The translations under genes were made by a program, and so were the position numbers. This document shows positions 1 to 8,526 of a DNA stretch of 22,629 nt, in pieces. Under the pieces are notes generated by a model. It did not search any database and was not told the DNA's origin. It saw nothing but the letters and a program-made list of their open reading frames with translations. Each line of letters begins with the position of its first letter. Positions within the stretch are counted from its first letter, which is position 1. Source of the DNA: Flavobacterium psychrophilum (GTDB taxonomy: Bacteria; Bacteroidota; Bacteroidia; Flavobacteriales; Flavobacteriaceae); contig CAMDQL010000022.1 of NCBI GenBank assembly GCA_945905915.1, positions 1 to 22,629 on the forward strand. The letters are read 5' to 3'.

Positions 1-1168
1 TAGAAATAGCTTGAGAAACAAGTAATTTAGCAGTAATGTTTTTTGCGAAATAAGTATAATTTCCTCCTAATGTATTTATTCTATCGGAAATTGAATTAGG
101 AACTGTAACTGTACCCGAACTATCATAAACTACACTATCGTAATAATAATTGTAGTTATGATCCTCTATAAAAAAAGCTACATCACCGTATGATTTCGTT
201 TTGTAGGCCAACCCTAGCTTATTATACAAATGATTGTATCTTGATTTAGTGCTAATACTATTTGAAAAAGCAGTTCCAAATCTTGAACTGACTGTGGGTT
301 GCGTGAATTCAAAAAACTTATATTCTTGATTAAACTGATGTGTAAAAACTAAACTATTAGGATTAGTTTTACTTAACTTATAGGAATGATCTATGAAAAA
401 TCGATTTCCTTTTAAGAGCGAAGTAGCGTCTTTAAAATATACAACTAAACCGTCACGTTTTCTATAATTAGGATCACCCGATTCAAATTGAGAAACATCC
501 ATGATTCCGCCATTTTCTTGATTGGATAAATCTTGTCCCGTAAAATGAGCGTTTAAAATATAACGTTTGTCTTTTGTAAAGTAGCTGGTTGTAACTCTAA
601 AATTACCAGAACTCGATAAAAAGTTCACATATTTACCTAACGAGCGCAAGCCTTTATATGCAACTGAAAAATTAAGATTTGGCTTAGTGTTTACCGTTAA
701 AAAAGCATCTAATGCTTGTCCTTGTTCCATAACCGTTTTATAATATAAATCGGTCAGAGGAGTGGGAACAGAGTAATAATTGATGTCGTTTGCTTCAAGG
801 TAATTAAAATGTTTAGCTGCATAACCAAAGCTTGGCATACTACTTTTTTTTCTTAACCCAAAATCTAAGGTATTATACGTTTGTCCTTCATTTGAAAAAG
901 AGAGTAAACCAAAGTTGTCTTTACGAAGTAAATTGTATCTATACTCGCTTTGTATGGTCAATGAAGTATCTACAAAAGTAGAGTCTTGTTGTAGGGTATA
1001 AATTTTGTAGAGATTGATGGGGGGTTTCTTTTCGTTTTTGTCATCAATTTCTGAATTCTTAGAATCAATTTTACTATTAATAATTCCTAAGCCCTCCCCT
1101 TTTAAAGTGTTTTTTTGGGAATAAGTAATAGTAAAAATAAAAAAAAATAAAAAAAAATATCTAATCAT
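1..1168 (-). CDS. Putative outer-membrane porin, N-terminal 389 residues (runs off the left edge)
   Basis: This frame is open from an ATG at 1168 to the window edge and is cut off at codon 389. It begins with a signal peptide: a short charged start, a run of Phe/Ile/Leu, then a likely cleavage near TYSQ. A polar, Lys/Asp-rich linker follows (residues about 25-50). The next segment contains QQDSTFVDTSLTIQSEY and then NLLRKDNFGLLSFSNEGQTYN, which I recognise from the flavobacterial putative porin family (Pfam PF14121-like). The rest is rich in alternating aromatic and polar residues, as expected of beta-barrel strands. Homologues are about 600-650 residues, so roughly 40% is missing. It is separated from the Sus operon by a terminator and has its own -7 box 6 nt before the ATG. 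Substrate unknown. The family call is from memory of related sequences. Confidence 0.7.
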   Translation of the reverse strand, partial: MIRYFFLFFFIFTITYSQKNTLKGEGLGIINSKIDSKNSEIDDKNEKKPPINLYKIYTLQQDSTFVDTSLTIQSEYRYNLLRKDNFGLLSFSNEGQTYNTLDFGLRKKSSMPSFGYAAKHFNYLEANDINYYSVPTPLTDLYYKTVMEQGQALDAFLTVNTKPNLNFSVAYKGLRSLGKYVNFLSSSGNFRVTTSYFTKDKRYILNAHFTGQDLSNQENGGIMDVSQFESGDPNYRKRDGLVVYFKDATSLLKGNRFFIDHSYKLSKTNPNSLVFTHQFNQEYKFFEFTQPTVSSRFGTAFSNSISTKSRYNHLYNKLGLAYKTKSYGDVAFFIEDHNYNYYYDSVVYDSSGTVTVPNSISDRINTLGGNYTYFAKNITAKLLVSQAIS

Positions 1169-1174
1169 AGACGA

Positions 1175-1182
1175 CAAATTTA
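1175..1182 (-). promoter_or_regulatory. Candidate -7 box of the putative porin gene
   Basis: Read leftward this is TAAATTTG, a perfect match to the Bacteroidota -7 consensus TAnnTTTG. It ends 6 nt before the ATG, so transcription should start almost at the start codon. No convincing TTG lies at the -33 spacing. Confidence 0.45.
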
Positions 1183-1214
1183 TGCAAAATTTGTAGATAA
1201 AAAAAATTAAAAAA

Positions 1215-1241
1215 AAAAGCCAGTGTTAAACACTGGCTTTT
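1215..1241 (-). terminator. Intrinsic terminator of the susC-susD-lipoprotein operon
   Basis: An 11-bp perfect stem (AAAAGCCAGTG paired with CACTGGCTTTT) with a 5-nt loop. Read leftward it is followed by an uninterrupted T tract. It lies 18 bp beyond the lipoprotein stop codon, so it ends the Sus operon before the porin gene. Confidence 0.85.
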
Positions 1242-1259
1242 AAAAGAATATACTACAAT

Positions 1260-2018
1260 TTACAAAGTAAATGTATTTGTTCGTGAATAAGTAAAATTAC
1301 CGTTACCCGTAACAATATTAACTCCATTTTTTGTAATAGTATAAGAACCTACAACAGTAGCACTAGTAACCATTCCATCACCGTATATATCACGTATGTT
1401 AAACGTGTAAGTACCATTTGCTAAACAAAAAGTAAAGTTTTTAGCCGCTTGCAATGCATTAGTTGCTCCATCAGTATAAGGACCACCACTTGCTATAACA
1501 GTATTTGAAGCATCTTTAATATCCCAATCAATCTCACTTCCATATCTATCAAGTACTAAAGAAAGCACTACAGTATTTAGAGGACAATTTTCTCTAACGT
1601 TAACTGTAACATTACTTCCAGTATATAAACCATCTTGAGAATTTAATTTCAACTTAATGGTTTTAGCAGTACTTAAACTTAATCCAACACCCGTAACACC
1701 AACAGCAACAATACCAACATTAGAATTTGCAGGCACAGTAACTGTAGCAGGTACAGTCATGTATTGAGCACTCATAGTAGAGGTAGGATCAAGTGTAATA
1801 CCAAACGTTCGTTCAGAACCTGAAACTTGTGTAGTGAAAACTTTAATATTAGTTGTTAAAGTTGCACCAGGATTAACTGTAATATCTTTTGATTTTGTTT
1901 CAAAAGTCACATAATTAAAAGAAGTGTTTGAAGAAGAATCATCCTCAGCACAGCCTTGAAATAAAAATGACAATGAAAGAAACAAAACAAAAAATCTTGT
2001 TAAATTTAATAATTTCAT
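1260..2018 (-). CDS. Exported lipoprotein, third gene of a SusCD operon (SusE-like position)
   Basis: A 252-residue lipoprotein. A hydrophobic signal ends in LFQGC, giving a lipidated Cys at residue 23 followed by an acidic stretch (AEDDSSS), typical of surface-exposed Bacteroidota lipoproteins. Residues about 35-140 look like a beta-sandwich with evenly spaced Thr/Val strands. Residues about 145-225 contain LDRYGSEIDWDIKD, a GGPY turn and RDIYGDGM, a beta-sandwich module I have seen appended to secreted flavobacterial proteins; its role is unknown to me. It follows susD by 34 bp and precedes the operon terminator. By position it may be an accessory surface substrate-binding protein, as SusE/SusF are. 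That is inference, because no homology to SusE is visible. Confidence 0.65.
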   Translation of the reverse strand: MKLLNLTRFFVLFLSLSFLFQGCAEDDSSSNTSFNYVTFETKSKDITVNPGATLTTNIKVFTTQVSGSERTFGITLDPTSTMSAQYMTVPATVTVPANSNVGIVAVGVTGVGLSLSTAKTIKLKLNSQDGLYTGSNVTVNVRENCPLNTVVLSLVLDRYGSEIDWDIKDASNTVIASGGPYTDGATNALQAAKNFTFCLANGTYTFNIRDIYGDGMVTSATVVGSYTITKNGVNIVTGNGNFTYSRTNTFTL

Positions 2019-2052
2019 ATCGTATTATTTTTTAAATTATTTTTAAGACTAA

Positions 2053-3528
2053 TTAATTTTGTTCTGTGATGGAAGGATTATTCAATAGTTCCGCTTGAGG
2101 AATTTTAAATAATAATTTTACATCATTGTAAGGAACAGCTACACCTGCTTGAAACAAGTGATTAACACCCCTGTTAATTGTAGCTTGATTACGTTTCATA
2201 GCTAAATAACTTTTTCCTTCACCCCATAACTCAATTTTGGTTTGCTTATAAATTTCGTCTTTTAATGCTTGACCTGTTAAAGCAGCAATATAAGTATTGT
2301 TTGAGTTTCTTAAAGTTAAAAGAGAAGTTAATCTTGCTTTTGCTTCAGTTTCACGGCCTGTCTCAGCAGCAGCTTCAGCATTCAATAAGTAAAACTCATC
2401 AACTCTCATATAGATATAGTCAGTAGTAATTACACGTTGACCTCCAGCAGTTCTTCCTGGATCAAAAAACTTACCTAATGGTCTACCAGAAGTAGCAGAG
2501 AACTGAGTTTTTCTAATATCTGTAGTAGGAATAGAATTAAATAATGTTCTGTCAATTGCTTTAGCATCACCAGCCCATTGGTAACTGTATGTATAGAAAT
2601 CCATTTGACCCCACCAAGATATCAAATCTAATCCTTGGTTAGTTGTTAAATCAACACCCCACATCCAAGCTGGTGAATTTACATCGTTAAAACCAGAACC
2701 CGCACCAGGGAATGCTGATTGAGCTGAAGTTGTTAAAGAAAAACCTCCATTAGCAATAATATCGTTTGTAAGTGTATAAACACCTTCATTATTACCCATT
2801 GCACCATAAGCATAAGCCAATAAACCTTTAGCTACATACTGATTGATTTCAGTTTTTGTAGTTCTGTTAAAATCAGACATAAAGGTAATAGCATCTTGCA
2901 AATCATCAACAATTAAAGCATAAACATCAGCTGAAGAACTTTTAGGCTGAGCTTGTTGAGCTGGATCAGTATAAATTGGCAATACCATCTGAGTAGCATT
3001 GTACTCTCTAGTATATAATTGAGCTAAGTAAAAATAAGAGTAAGCTCTTAATGATTTTGCTTGACCCATTAACCATCTGTTTTCAGCGTTAGTTGGCACT
3101 GCATCGTTACCACCTAATGCATTAATTACAATATTCGTAGAACGAATAATTCTGTAATAATATCTCCATGGGATATAACACTCATTTCTTGTAAAATCTG
3201 TAGATGATTGATAATCAACAAAATTTCTATACCAGTTATAAGTGTTTTGTGATAAAGCAATATCACCAGACAACATATCTGTCCAGATATCCACTCCTTT
3301 TTGTCCAAAGTCATTATGACCTGTTGTTCCACCTGTACCTGTTTCAAACATCAATGAATAGATACCAGAAATAGTACCTCTTAACAAATCAGGATTGTTA
3401 ACAGAAGCAGCAGCCAATTGCTCTTGAGTAATGAACGCTGTAGGTTCTGTCTCAAGAAACTCATCGTTACAACCTACTGTTACAAGTAACAGAGCTGCAA
3501 ATAGCGATTTAAATATTCTATTTTTCAT
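2053..3528 (-). CDS. SusD/RagB-family outer-membrane substrate-binding lipoprotein
   Basis: A 491-residue protein with a lipoprotein signal ending VTVGC (Cys20), then NDEFLETEPT, the usual start of mature SusD-like proteins. The N-terminal helical region contains the typical WRYYYRIIRSTNIVINAL and GQAKSLRAYSYFYLAQLY segments (TPR-like helices). Late segments YIYMRVDEFYLLNAEAAAETG and KIELWGEGKSYLAMKR also match the family. SusD proteins cap the SusC barrel at the cell surface and capture the ligand. It lies 12 bp downstream of susC. No glycoside hydrolase, peptidase or regulator is linked, so the ligand cannot be named and it could be a glycan, peptide or other oligomer. Confidence 0.93.
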   Translation of the reverse strand: MKNRIFKSLFAALLLVTVGCNDEFLETEPTAFITQEQLAAASVNNPDLLRGTISGIYSLMFETGTGGTTGHNDFGQKGVDIWTDMLSGDIALSQNTYNWYRNFVDYQSSTDFTRNECYIPWRYYYRIIRSTNIVINALGGNDAVPTNAENRWLMGQAKSLRAYSYFYLAQLYTREYNATQMVLPIYTDPAQQAQPKSSSADVYALIVDDLQDAITFMSDFNRTTKTEINQYVAKGLLAYAYGAMGNNEGVYTLTNDIIANGGFSLTTSAQSAFPGAGSGFNDVNSPAWMWGVDLTTNQGLDLISWWGQMDFYTYSYQWAGDAKAIDRTLFNSIPTTDIRKTQFSATSGRPLGKFFDPGRTAGGQRVITTDYIYMRVDEFYLLNAEAAAETGRETEAKARLTSLLTLRNSNNTYIAALTGQALKDEIYKQTKIELWGEGKSYLAMKRNQATINRGVNHLFQAGVAVPYNDVKLLFKIPQAELLNNPSITEQN

Positions 3529-3540
3529 AATTAATTATTT

Positions 3541-6500
3541 TTAAAATTCAACTCGTAAACCTAAACTAAAAGTAGACAGAGGAGAATAACGATATGTATC
3601 AGAACCTCCACTCTCAGATGTTGATGTATTAAAACCTTCTCTTTGACTAAAGAATAGTAAATTATCTCCAGAAACAAAGATATTAAATTTCGATAAATTT
3701 AATCTATCCGCATATTTAGAAGGTAAAGTATAACCTAATTGAACGTTGTTCAATCCAAAGTAATCAGCTTTTGTTAAAAATCTTGTTGAACGAGCATTAA
3801 CATTTGCGTCAGCTGCTGCTGATATTCTTGGAACATTGGTGATATCACCAGGCTGTTGCCATCTATCTCTAATATCTGTATGCCAGTTATTTTGTCCAGC
3901 AGAACCATTACCCATTAAACCAGCATATGCACTATCATAAGCATATCCTCCTAAACTGTAAGTAAACTGTGTGTTTAAATCAAAATTCTTATAAGAAGCA
4001 TTTAAACGGAAAGCACCTCTTACTTTAGGAATTGCAGATTTACCATTAAATTTTTGAGTAGCATCTGCATAAGTAGTAGTAACTGTTTTACCTACAACTG
4101 CAGTAGGATTAGCAACTAAATAATCAGTTAACGATCTAATGATCACATCACCAGTATCAAAAGTACCATTATTATTGATATCATTATAATTCATATACCA
4201 CATCCCAACACCAGTAGATGGATCAACTCCAGCCCACTCAGGCATATAGAAATCATAAACCGATTTACCTTCAGCCCAAGCAAATGGAGCATTTGAAGTA
4301 TCAAGTACTTTTGGTAAACCAGTAGCTGGATCTATAGGCATTTTAGTTATCTCATTCTTTAATAATTCACCATTGATTGCAAAATCTAATGTAAAATCAT
4401 CAGATGTTTTACCTTTCAATATATGTGCATTAATATCAAATTCAATACCTTGATTCATTAATTCTCCATCATTAACTGTAACGATAGCTACACCTGTAGA
4501 AGGAGCTGTTCTTCTTTGAAATATTAAGTCAAAAGTATTTTTAACATAGTAATCAACGTTGATATCTATGAAATCAAACAAAGTAGACTCAACACCAACT
4601 TGAAAAATTCTAGATTTTTCCCATGTTAAGTTAGCATTACCATTATCTCTGATAGAAATAGAATAATCATCATTAAGATTTCCTACATCAAAAGTATCAT
4701 AACCAGGCCATAAACCAACACCTTCTTGATCTCCTAAAAGACCATAACTAGTTTTAAATTTCAAATAATTGATTGACTCAATTTTGTCCATGAATGACTC
4801 TTTAGAAACTACCCAAGAAGCACCAATTGAACCAAAAGAACCCCATTTTTCATTTTTAAATCTAGATGATCCATCACGTCTTGCAGATGCAGTGAAGTAA
4901 TATTTACCACCGAAGTTATAATTAAACTGACCAAAATAACTTTCTAAAGAAGAAGTATTTGTGTATGATCCTGGAGGAGAAGAAACAATAATGTATTGGT
5001 CTAAATCAAATGTATCATATAATACTGCTTTTTGCTTACTAGCATAAGAAATTCTCTGTTTGTAGCTGTTTGACTCATGTGCAGCAAAAACTTCAAAGTT
5101 GTGATCTCCAAAAGAATTTTTATATCTTAATAAGTTTAAAAAGTTTTGAGTTAACAAGCTAGTTTTTTGCTGATACAATGAACCAAACTGTTGTGCTGCA
5201 GAACCATAAAATGGATTATTTCTATTATTATATTCATTATCATATAATTGAGCACCAAAACGAGTTTCTAATGATAATTTTTTAGTAATATTAATATCGA
5301 AATTAAAGTTTCCATTAAATTCGTTTCTTCTATTTCTACTTCTATCATAATGAGCATCTGCTATTGCATTGGTTAAACCACCAAAAGCTCTTGAACCAGA
5401 TGTTCCATCTCCATAATCGTATTGATATCCACCAAAAAATGGATCAGCAATTTTATTTCCAGTTGCATCTCTAGCGAAAAGTGGATAAATAGATGGAATA
5501 TTATCTACAAACCAAAAAATACTTCCAGAATCCGAAGACTGTCCGTTATCATTAGTTTGAGAACCAGTATAACCAATATTTACACCCGCTTTTAACCAAT
5601 CTGTAGGCTTATGATTTACATTTAACCTAGCTGAATATCTTTTATAATCAGAGTTAATAATATAACCTTCATCATTTAAAAATCCAAATGAACTAAAATA
5701 ACTTGTTTTATCATTGCTTCCTGAGAATCTCACATTGCTTTCTTGTCTGTAAGATGTTTGAAAACCATAATCTTCCCAATCTTCAGGTGAATATTTTCTA
5801 GTAACACCTGGTCTAACTGAACGAGTTGCAGGATCAATTAACGCAGCTCCATCAGCTGCATTCCACATATTGTAACCTGGACTAATACCACCAGCAGAAA
5901 ATAATGTTGAATTTGCAAATCCTACTGGATTAGCGTTATTTGTAGCTACACCTCTATTATAAAGTGATTCCCAAGTCAATCCGATATACTCCTCAGGAGA
6001 CTCAATCACATCGTATCTTGGTAATAAAGCAACGTTAACACTGGTTCTTAAATCAACTTCAACTGAAGAACGATTTCCTTTACCATTTTTAGTAGCAATT
6101 ACAATTACCCCATTAGATCCCCTTGAACCATACACAGCTGTTGCAGCCGCATCTTTCAAAACAGTCAACGACTGAATATCAGCAGGATTGATCGAGTTTA
6201 AACTACCTTGTAATGGCACACCATCAACAACATACAATGGACTTCTGTTTCCATTTACAGAACCAAACCCACGAATTCTAATTGTTGCTGCAGAACCAGG
6301 TTGACCTGAAGTTGTAATTACATTTACCCCGGCAACTTCACCTTTCAAAGCCTGAGAAACGTTAGAAACAGCTTTTGCCTCAACGTTTTTGGTTTGTACC
6401 GATGTTGCGGTTCCAACAAATGCTTCCTTAGTAGTTGTACCATAACCGACAACAACTAAATCATCAAGTACAGTTGCTTTTAAAGTTACATTATAACTAT

Positions 6501-6759
6501 TAGCAGCGCCAACAGTTATATTTTGCTTCATACCAAGGTATGAAACTTCTAGAACATCTCCTGATTTAGCTTTGATAGAAAATTTACCATCAAAATCAGT
6601 TGCAACTACATTTTTTGTACCTTTTACAGTAACTGTTGCACCAATTGCAGGTCCTAGTTCATCAGAAACTACGCCTGTTACAGTTTTGTCTTGCGCGAAC
6701 GAAAACTGCATTGTAAACGCTAATAAAAGCGTAAAAATCCATTTGAACTTCGATCTCAT
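3541..6759 (-). CDS. SusC/RagA-family TonB-dependent outer-membrane transporter
   Basis: A 1072-residue protein with a signal peptide ending MQFSFAQ. Residues about 27-105 form the carboxypeptidase-like regulatory domain (VTGVVSDELG, ATDFDGKFSI, VSYLGMK). A linker with DDLVVVGYGT follows. The plug domain (about 115-225) carries the SusC hallmarks PLYVVDGVP, INPADIQSLTVLKDAAATAV and YGSRGSNGVIVIATK. The rest is a large beta-barrel ending in the aromatic strand LGLRVEF. Length is normal for the family. It imports ligand across the outer membrane using TonB energy, in complex with the SusD encoded just downstream. No N-terminal signalling (STN) domain is present and no ECF sigma/anti-sigma pair is nearby, so control by trans-envelope signalling is not suggested. 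Confidence 0.95.
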   Translation of the reverse strand: MRSKFKWIFTLLLAFTMQFSFAQDKTVTGVVSDELGPAIGATVTVKGTKNVVATDFDGKFSIKAKSGDVLEVSYLGMKQNITVGAANSYNVTLKATVLDDLVVVGYGTTTKEAFVGTATSVQTKNVEAKAVSNVSQALKGEVAGVNVITTSGQPGSAATIRIRGFGSVNGNRSPLYVVDGVPLQGSLNSINPADIQSLTVLKDAAATAVYGSRGSNGVIVIATKNGKGNRSSVEVDLRTSVNVALLPRYDVIESPEEYIGLTWESLYNRGVATNNANPVGFANSTLFSAGGISPGYNMWNAADGAALIDPATRSVRPGVTRKYSPEDWEDYGFQTSYRQESNVRFSGSNDKTSYFSSFGFLNDEGYIINSDYKRYSARLNVNHKPTDWLKAGVNIGYTGSQTNDNGQSSDSGSIFWFVDNIPSIYPLFARDATGNKIADPFFGGYQYDYGDGTSGSRAFGGLTNAIADAHYDRSRNRRNEFNGNFNFDINITKKLSLETRFGAQLYDNEYNNRNNPFYGSAAQQFGSLYQQKTSLLTQNFLNLLRYKNSFGDHNFEVFAAHESNSYKQRISYASKQKAVLYDTFDLDQYIIVSSPPGSYTNTSSLESYFGQFNYNFGGKYYFTASARRDGSSRFKNEKWGSFGSIGASWVVSKESFMDKIESINYLKFKTSYGLLGDQEGVGLWPGYDTFDVGNLNDDYSISIRDNGNANLTWEKSRIFQVGVESTLFDFIDINVDYYVKNTFDLIFQRRTAPSTGVAIVTVNDGELMNQGIEFDINAHILKGKTSDDFTLDFAINGELLKNEITKMPIDPATGLPKVLDTSNAPFAWAEGKSVYDFYMPEWAGVDPSTGVGMWYMNYNDINNNGTFDTGDVIIRSLTDYLVANPTAVVGKTVTTTYADATQKFNGKSAIPKVRGAFRLNASYKNFDLNTQFTYSLGGYAYDSAYAGLMGNGSAGQNNWHTDIRDRWQQPGDITNVPRISAAADANVNARSTRFLTKADYFGLNNVQLGYTLPSKYADRLNLSKFNIFVSGDNLLFFSQREGFNTSTSESGGSDTYRYSPLSTFSLGLRVEF

Positions 6760-6837
6760 ATTAAATTTATTTGAGTTAGTTATTCCGCAAACTTCTTAAT
6801 TATTTCTTAAATAAACAAATTTTAATACAAAATATTA

Positions 6838-6867
6838 CAATTTTATTTATGTTAAAGTTTTGGACAA
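6838..6867 (-). promoter_or_regulatory. Candidate promoter of the susC-susD-lipoprotein operon
   Basis: Read leftward, TTG (6867-6865) is followed after exactly 19 nt by TAAAATTG (6845-6838). This is one mismatch from the Bacteroidota -7 consensus TAnnTTTG, with the expected -33/-7 spacing. It would give a 5' leader of about 70 nt before the susC ATG. Confidence 0.5.
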
Positions 6868-6936
6868 AAAAAACATATTATTGAATAATCTGATTATAAA
6901 CATAAATATATCTCATAAAAGTAACCCTAAAAGTTA

Positions 6937-6944
6937 TATTTTTG
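6937..6944 (+). promoter_or_regulatory. Candidate -7 box of rnhB
   Basis: TATTTTTG matches TAnnTTTG exactly and ends 12 nt before the rnhB ATG, implying a leader of about 8 nt. It overlaps an in-frame TTG at 6942, which argues against that TTG as a start codon. No TTG occurs at the -33 position. Confidence 0.5.
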
Positions 6945-6956
6945 TCAAAAAAAATA

Positions 6957-7616
6957 ATGTTAACTAAACGTCATGGCAAATTAAAATGGGAATGTGGAAC
7001 CGATGAGGCTGGTAGAGGTTGTCTTGCAGGTCCGGTTACTGCTGCTGCTATCCTTTTACCCGATAACTTTGAACATGAACTACTTAACGACTCAAAACAA
7101 CTTTCTGAAAGAACACGCGCTTTATTAAAACCAATAATCGAAACAAACGCTATTTCTTTTGCAGTAACTCACTTACATAATGCAGAAATAGACGAAATCA
7201 ATATTTTGAATGCATCAATGAAAGCCATGCAGGAATCCGTTTTACAACTTAATCCGTTACCAAACTATATAATAGTAGATGGTAATCGTCCACTGAATGG
7301 AAAATTAGGCATGAAACAAAAAACAGGGAAAATTTTTACACCTAATGAAATTGAACTATTAAAATCAATTCCAAACACAAGCATAATAAAAGGTGATAGT
7401 AAATTTTTGAGTATTGCTGCTGCGTCGATTTTAGCAAAAACGTATCGTGATGAATATATGAATATCATTCATGAAGAATTTCCTATGTACAATTGGAATA
7501 AAAACAAAGGTTATCCAACAAAGGATCATCGGGAAGCCATCAAAAAATATGGTCCTTGCAAATACCATCGAATGAGTTTTCGATTATTGCCGGAACAGCT
7601 GGCTTTGGATTTATAA
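6957..7616 (+). CDS. rnhB: Ribonuclease HII
   Basis: RNase HII cleaves RNA in RNA/DNA hybrids and removes single ribonucleotides misincorporated into DNA. The 219-residue product carries [14 protein letters not shown] with the metal-binding pair Asp16-Glu17. It also has [11 protein letters not shown], then YIIVDGNR with Asp108, and [23 protein letters not shown], whose Asp165 should be the fourth metal ligand. Length is typical. I start at the ATG 6957 rather than the in-frame TTG at 6942, because the TTG is part of a perfect -7 promoter box and the ATG gives the family's usual short N-terminus. It is divergent from susC and converges on lipB, with 16 bp between the stop codons. Confidence 0.96.
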   Translation: MLTKRHGKLKWECGTDEAGRGCLAGPVTAAAILLPDNFEHELLNDSKQLSERTRALLKPIIETNAISFAVTHLHNAEIDEINILNASMKAMQESVLQLNPLPNYIIVDGNRPLNGKLGMKQKTGKIFTPNEIELLKSIPNTSIIKGDSKFLSIAAASILAKTYRDEYMNIIHEEFPMYNWNKNKGYPTKDHREAIKKYGPCKYHRMSFRLLPEQLALDL

Positions 7617-7642
7617 TTGAAGATTAACGATTTTAGATTTTA
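7608..7642. repeat. 7-bp periodic repeat across the rnhB and lipB stop codons
   Basis: Five consecutive 7-mers read GATTTAT, AATTGAA, GATTAAC, GATTTTA, GATTTTA. The tract includes the last codons of both convergent genes and the whole 16-bp gap between them. The last two units are identical; the others are degenerate but in register. Confidence 0.55.
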
Positions 7643-8340
7643 GAAGTAAAAATCTCGGCTTCAAACAAAAACTCTAAATGTTTCAGAATTTTTTCTTTGA
7701 CTTCTTGTTCGTTTATTTCTTTTCCTAATTCAACATGCATAGAGGTAACTGCTTTCCCTTTTATACCACAGGGAATAATATTATCAAAATAACCTAAATT
7801 AGCATTCACATTTAAAGCGAAGCCATGCATGGTTACCCAACGTGATGCACGAACTCCCATGGCACATATTTTTCTAGTAAAAGGCGTACCTACATCAAAC
7901 CAAACTCCAGTTTCTCCTTCACTTCGGGTTCCGTGTAAACCATATTCTGCTAAAGTTAAAATAATAGCTTCTTCTAAAAAACGTAAATATTTGTGAATAT
8001 CGGTAAAAAAGTTTTCCAAATCTAAAATAGGATAACCCACAATTTGTCCTGGTCCGTGATACGTAATATCGCCTCCCCTATTTATTTTATAAAAGGTTGC
8101 TCCTTTTGCTTTCAATTGTTTTTCAGACAATAATAAATTAGACAAATCACCACTCTTCCCTAACGTATATACATGCGGATGCTCTACATAGAGCAGGAAG
8201 TTGGGAGTTGGGAGTTGGGAGTTATCTTTTCTATTTTGAATTTTGATATCAACTATTTCTTTGAACAATGATTCTTGATAATCCCAAGTCTCTTTATAAT
8301 CTTTATTGCCTAAATCTTGCAGTTGGACTTTTTTGTTCAT
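7633..8340 (-). CDS. lipB: Octanoyl-[acyl-carrier-protein]:protein octanoyltransferase
   Basis: LipB moves an octanoyl group from acyl carrier protein to lipoyl domains of 2-oxoacid dehydrogenases and the glycine cleavage H protein, the first step of lipoate assembly. The 235-residue product contains VEHPHVYTLGKSGD, the signature RGGDITYHGPGQIVGYPILDL, and KICAMGVRASRWVTMHGFALNV with the active-site Lys. It also has IIPCGIKG with the catalytic Cys. I start at ATG 8340 (MNKKVQLQDLG), the usual N-terminus. A GTG at 8373 gives a longer frame but lies inside a -7 promoter box. Oddity: codons 40-47 (NSQLPTPN) are written by a perfect 7-bp tandem repeat. Convergent with rnhB, divergent from lysS. 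Confidence 0.95.
   Translation of the reverse strand: MNKKVQLQDLGNKDYKETWDYQESLFKEIVDIKIQNRKDNSQLPTPNFLLYVEHPHVYTLGKSGDLSNLLLSEKQLKAKGATFYKINRGGDITYHGPGQIVGYPILDLENFFTDIHKYLRFLEEAIILTLAEYGLHGTRSEGETGVWFDVGTPFTRKICAMGVRASRWVTMHGFALNVNANLGYFDNIIPCGIKGKAVTSMHVELGKEINEQEVKEKILKHLEFLFEAEIFTSKI
8199..8223 (-). repeat. Heptanucleotide tandem repeat inside the lipB coding sequence
   Basis: 3.6 perfect copies of AGTTGGG on the plus strand (CCCAACT as read in lipB). Because 7 is not a multiple of 3, gain or loss of one unit would shift the lipB frame after about residue 40 of 235. Confidence 0.9.
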
Positions 8341-8372
8341 TTTAACCGAAATTGTATTTTGAAAAAGTTTCA

Positions 8373-8380
8373 CAAAGATA
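8373..8380 (-). promoter_or_regulatory. Candidate -7 box of lipB
   Basis: Read leftward this is TATCTTTG, an exact match to TAnnTTTG, ending 32 nt before the lipB ATG at 8340. A matching -33 TTG is not evident. Confidence 0.5.
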
Positions 8381-8393
8381 CAAATAGTTTTTT

Positions 8394-8428
8394 GATGGTG
8401 AAAGTTGGGTGTTGGAAGATGGATGATG
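8394..8428. repeat. Degenerate 7-bp periodic repeat upstream of lipB
   Basis: Five 7-mers in register: GATGGTG, AAAGTTG, GGTGTTG, GAAGATG, GATGATG. Four end in TTG or ATG and all end in TG. The core GTTGGG is close to the unit of the in-frame lipB repeat 170 bp away. Confidence 0.5.
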
Positions 8429-8456
8429 GAAGAATTAAAAGCGAAATTTGACCCGA

Positions 8457-8480
8457 GGCGAAGCCGAATGGAGCGAAGCT
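8457..8480. repeat. Two GCGAAGC mini-hairpin sequences
   Basis: GCGAAGC occurs at 8458-8464 and 8473-8479, each with one further complementary base pair outside it (G..C and A..T). This patch is distinctly more GC-rich than its surroundings. The sequence d(GCGAAGC) is known for forming an exceptionally stable single-strand hairpin. No function is shown by the sequence. Confidence 0.4.
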
Positions 8481-8481
8481 A

Positions 8482-8526
8482 AACTTGAAACTTTGAACTA
8501 TAAACTCGAAACTTTGAACTTGAAAC
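8482..8526. repeat. 7-bp periodic repeat AACTnnn carrying the lysS -33 element
   Basis: Six units in register, AACTTGA, AACTTTG, AACTATA, AACTCGA, AACTTTG, AACTTGA, then AAC. AACT is invariant and the last three bases vary. The TTG used as the lysS -33 element lies inside the fifth unit. Confidence 0.8.

Noticed and set aside
6942..6956. Upstream TTG start for rnhB
   Set aside because: The TTG lies inside the TATTTTTG promoter box; the ATG at 6957 gives the normal N-terminus.
8341..8373. Upstream GTG start for lipB
   Set aside because: It overlaps the TATCTTTG box, and ATG 8340 begins the conserved MNKKxQLQDLG.
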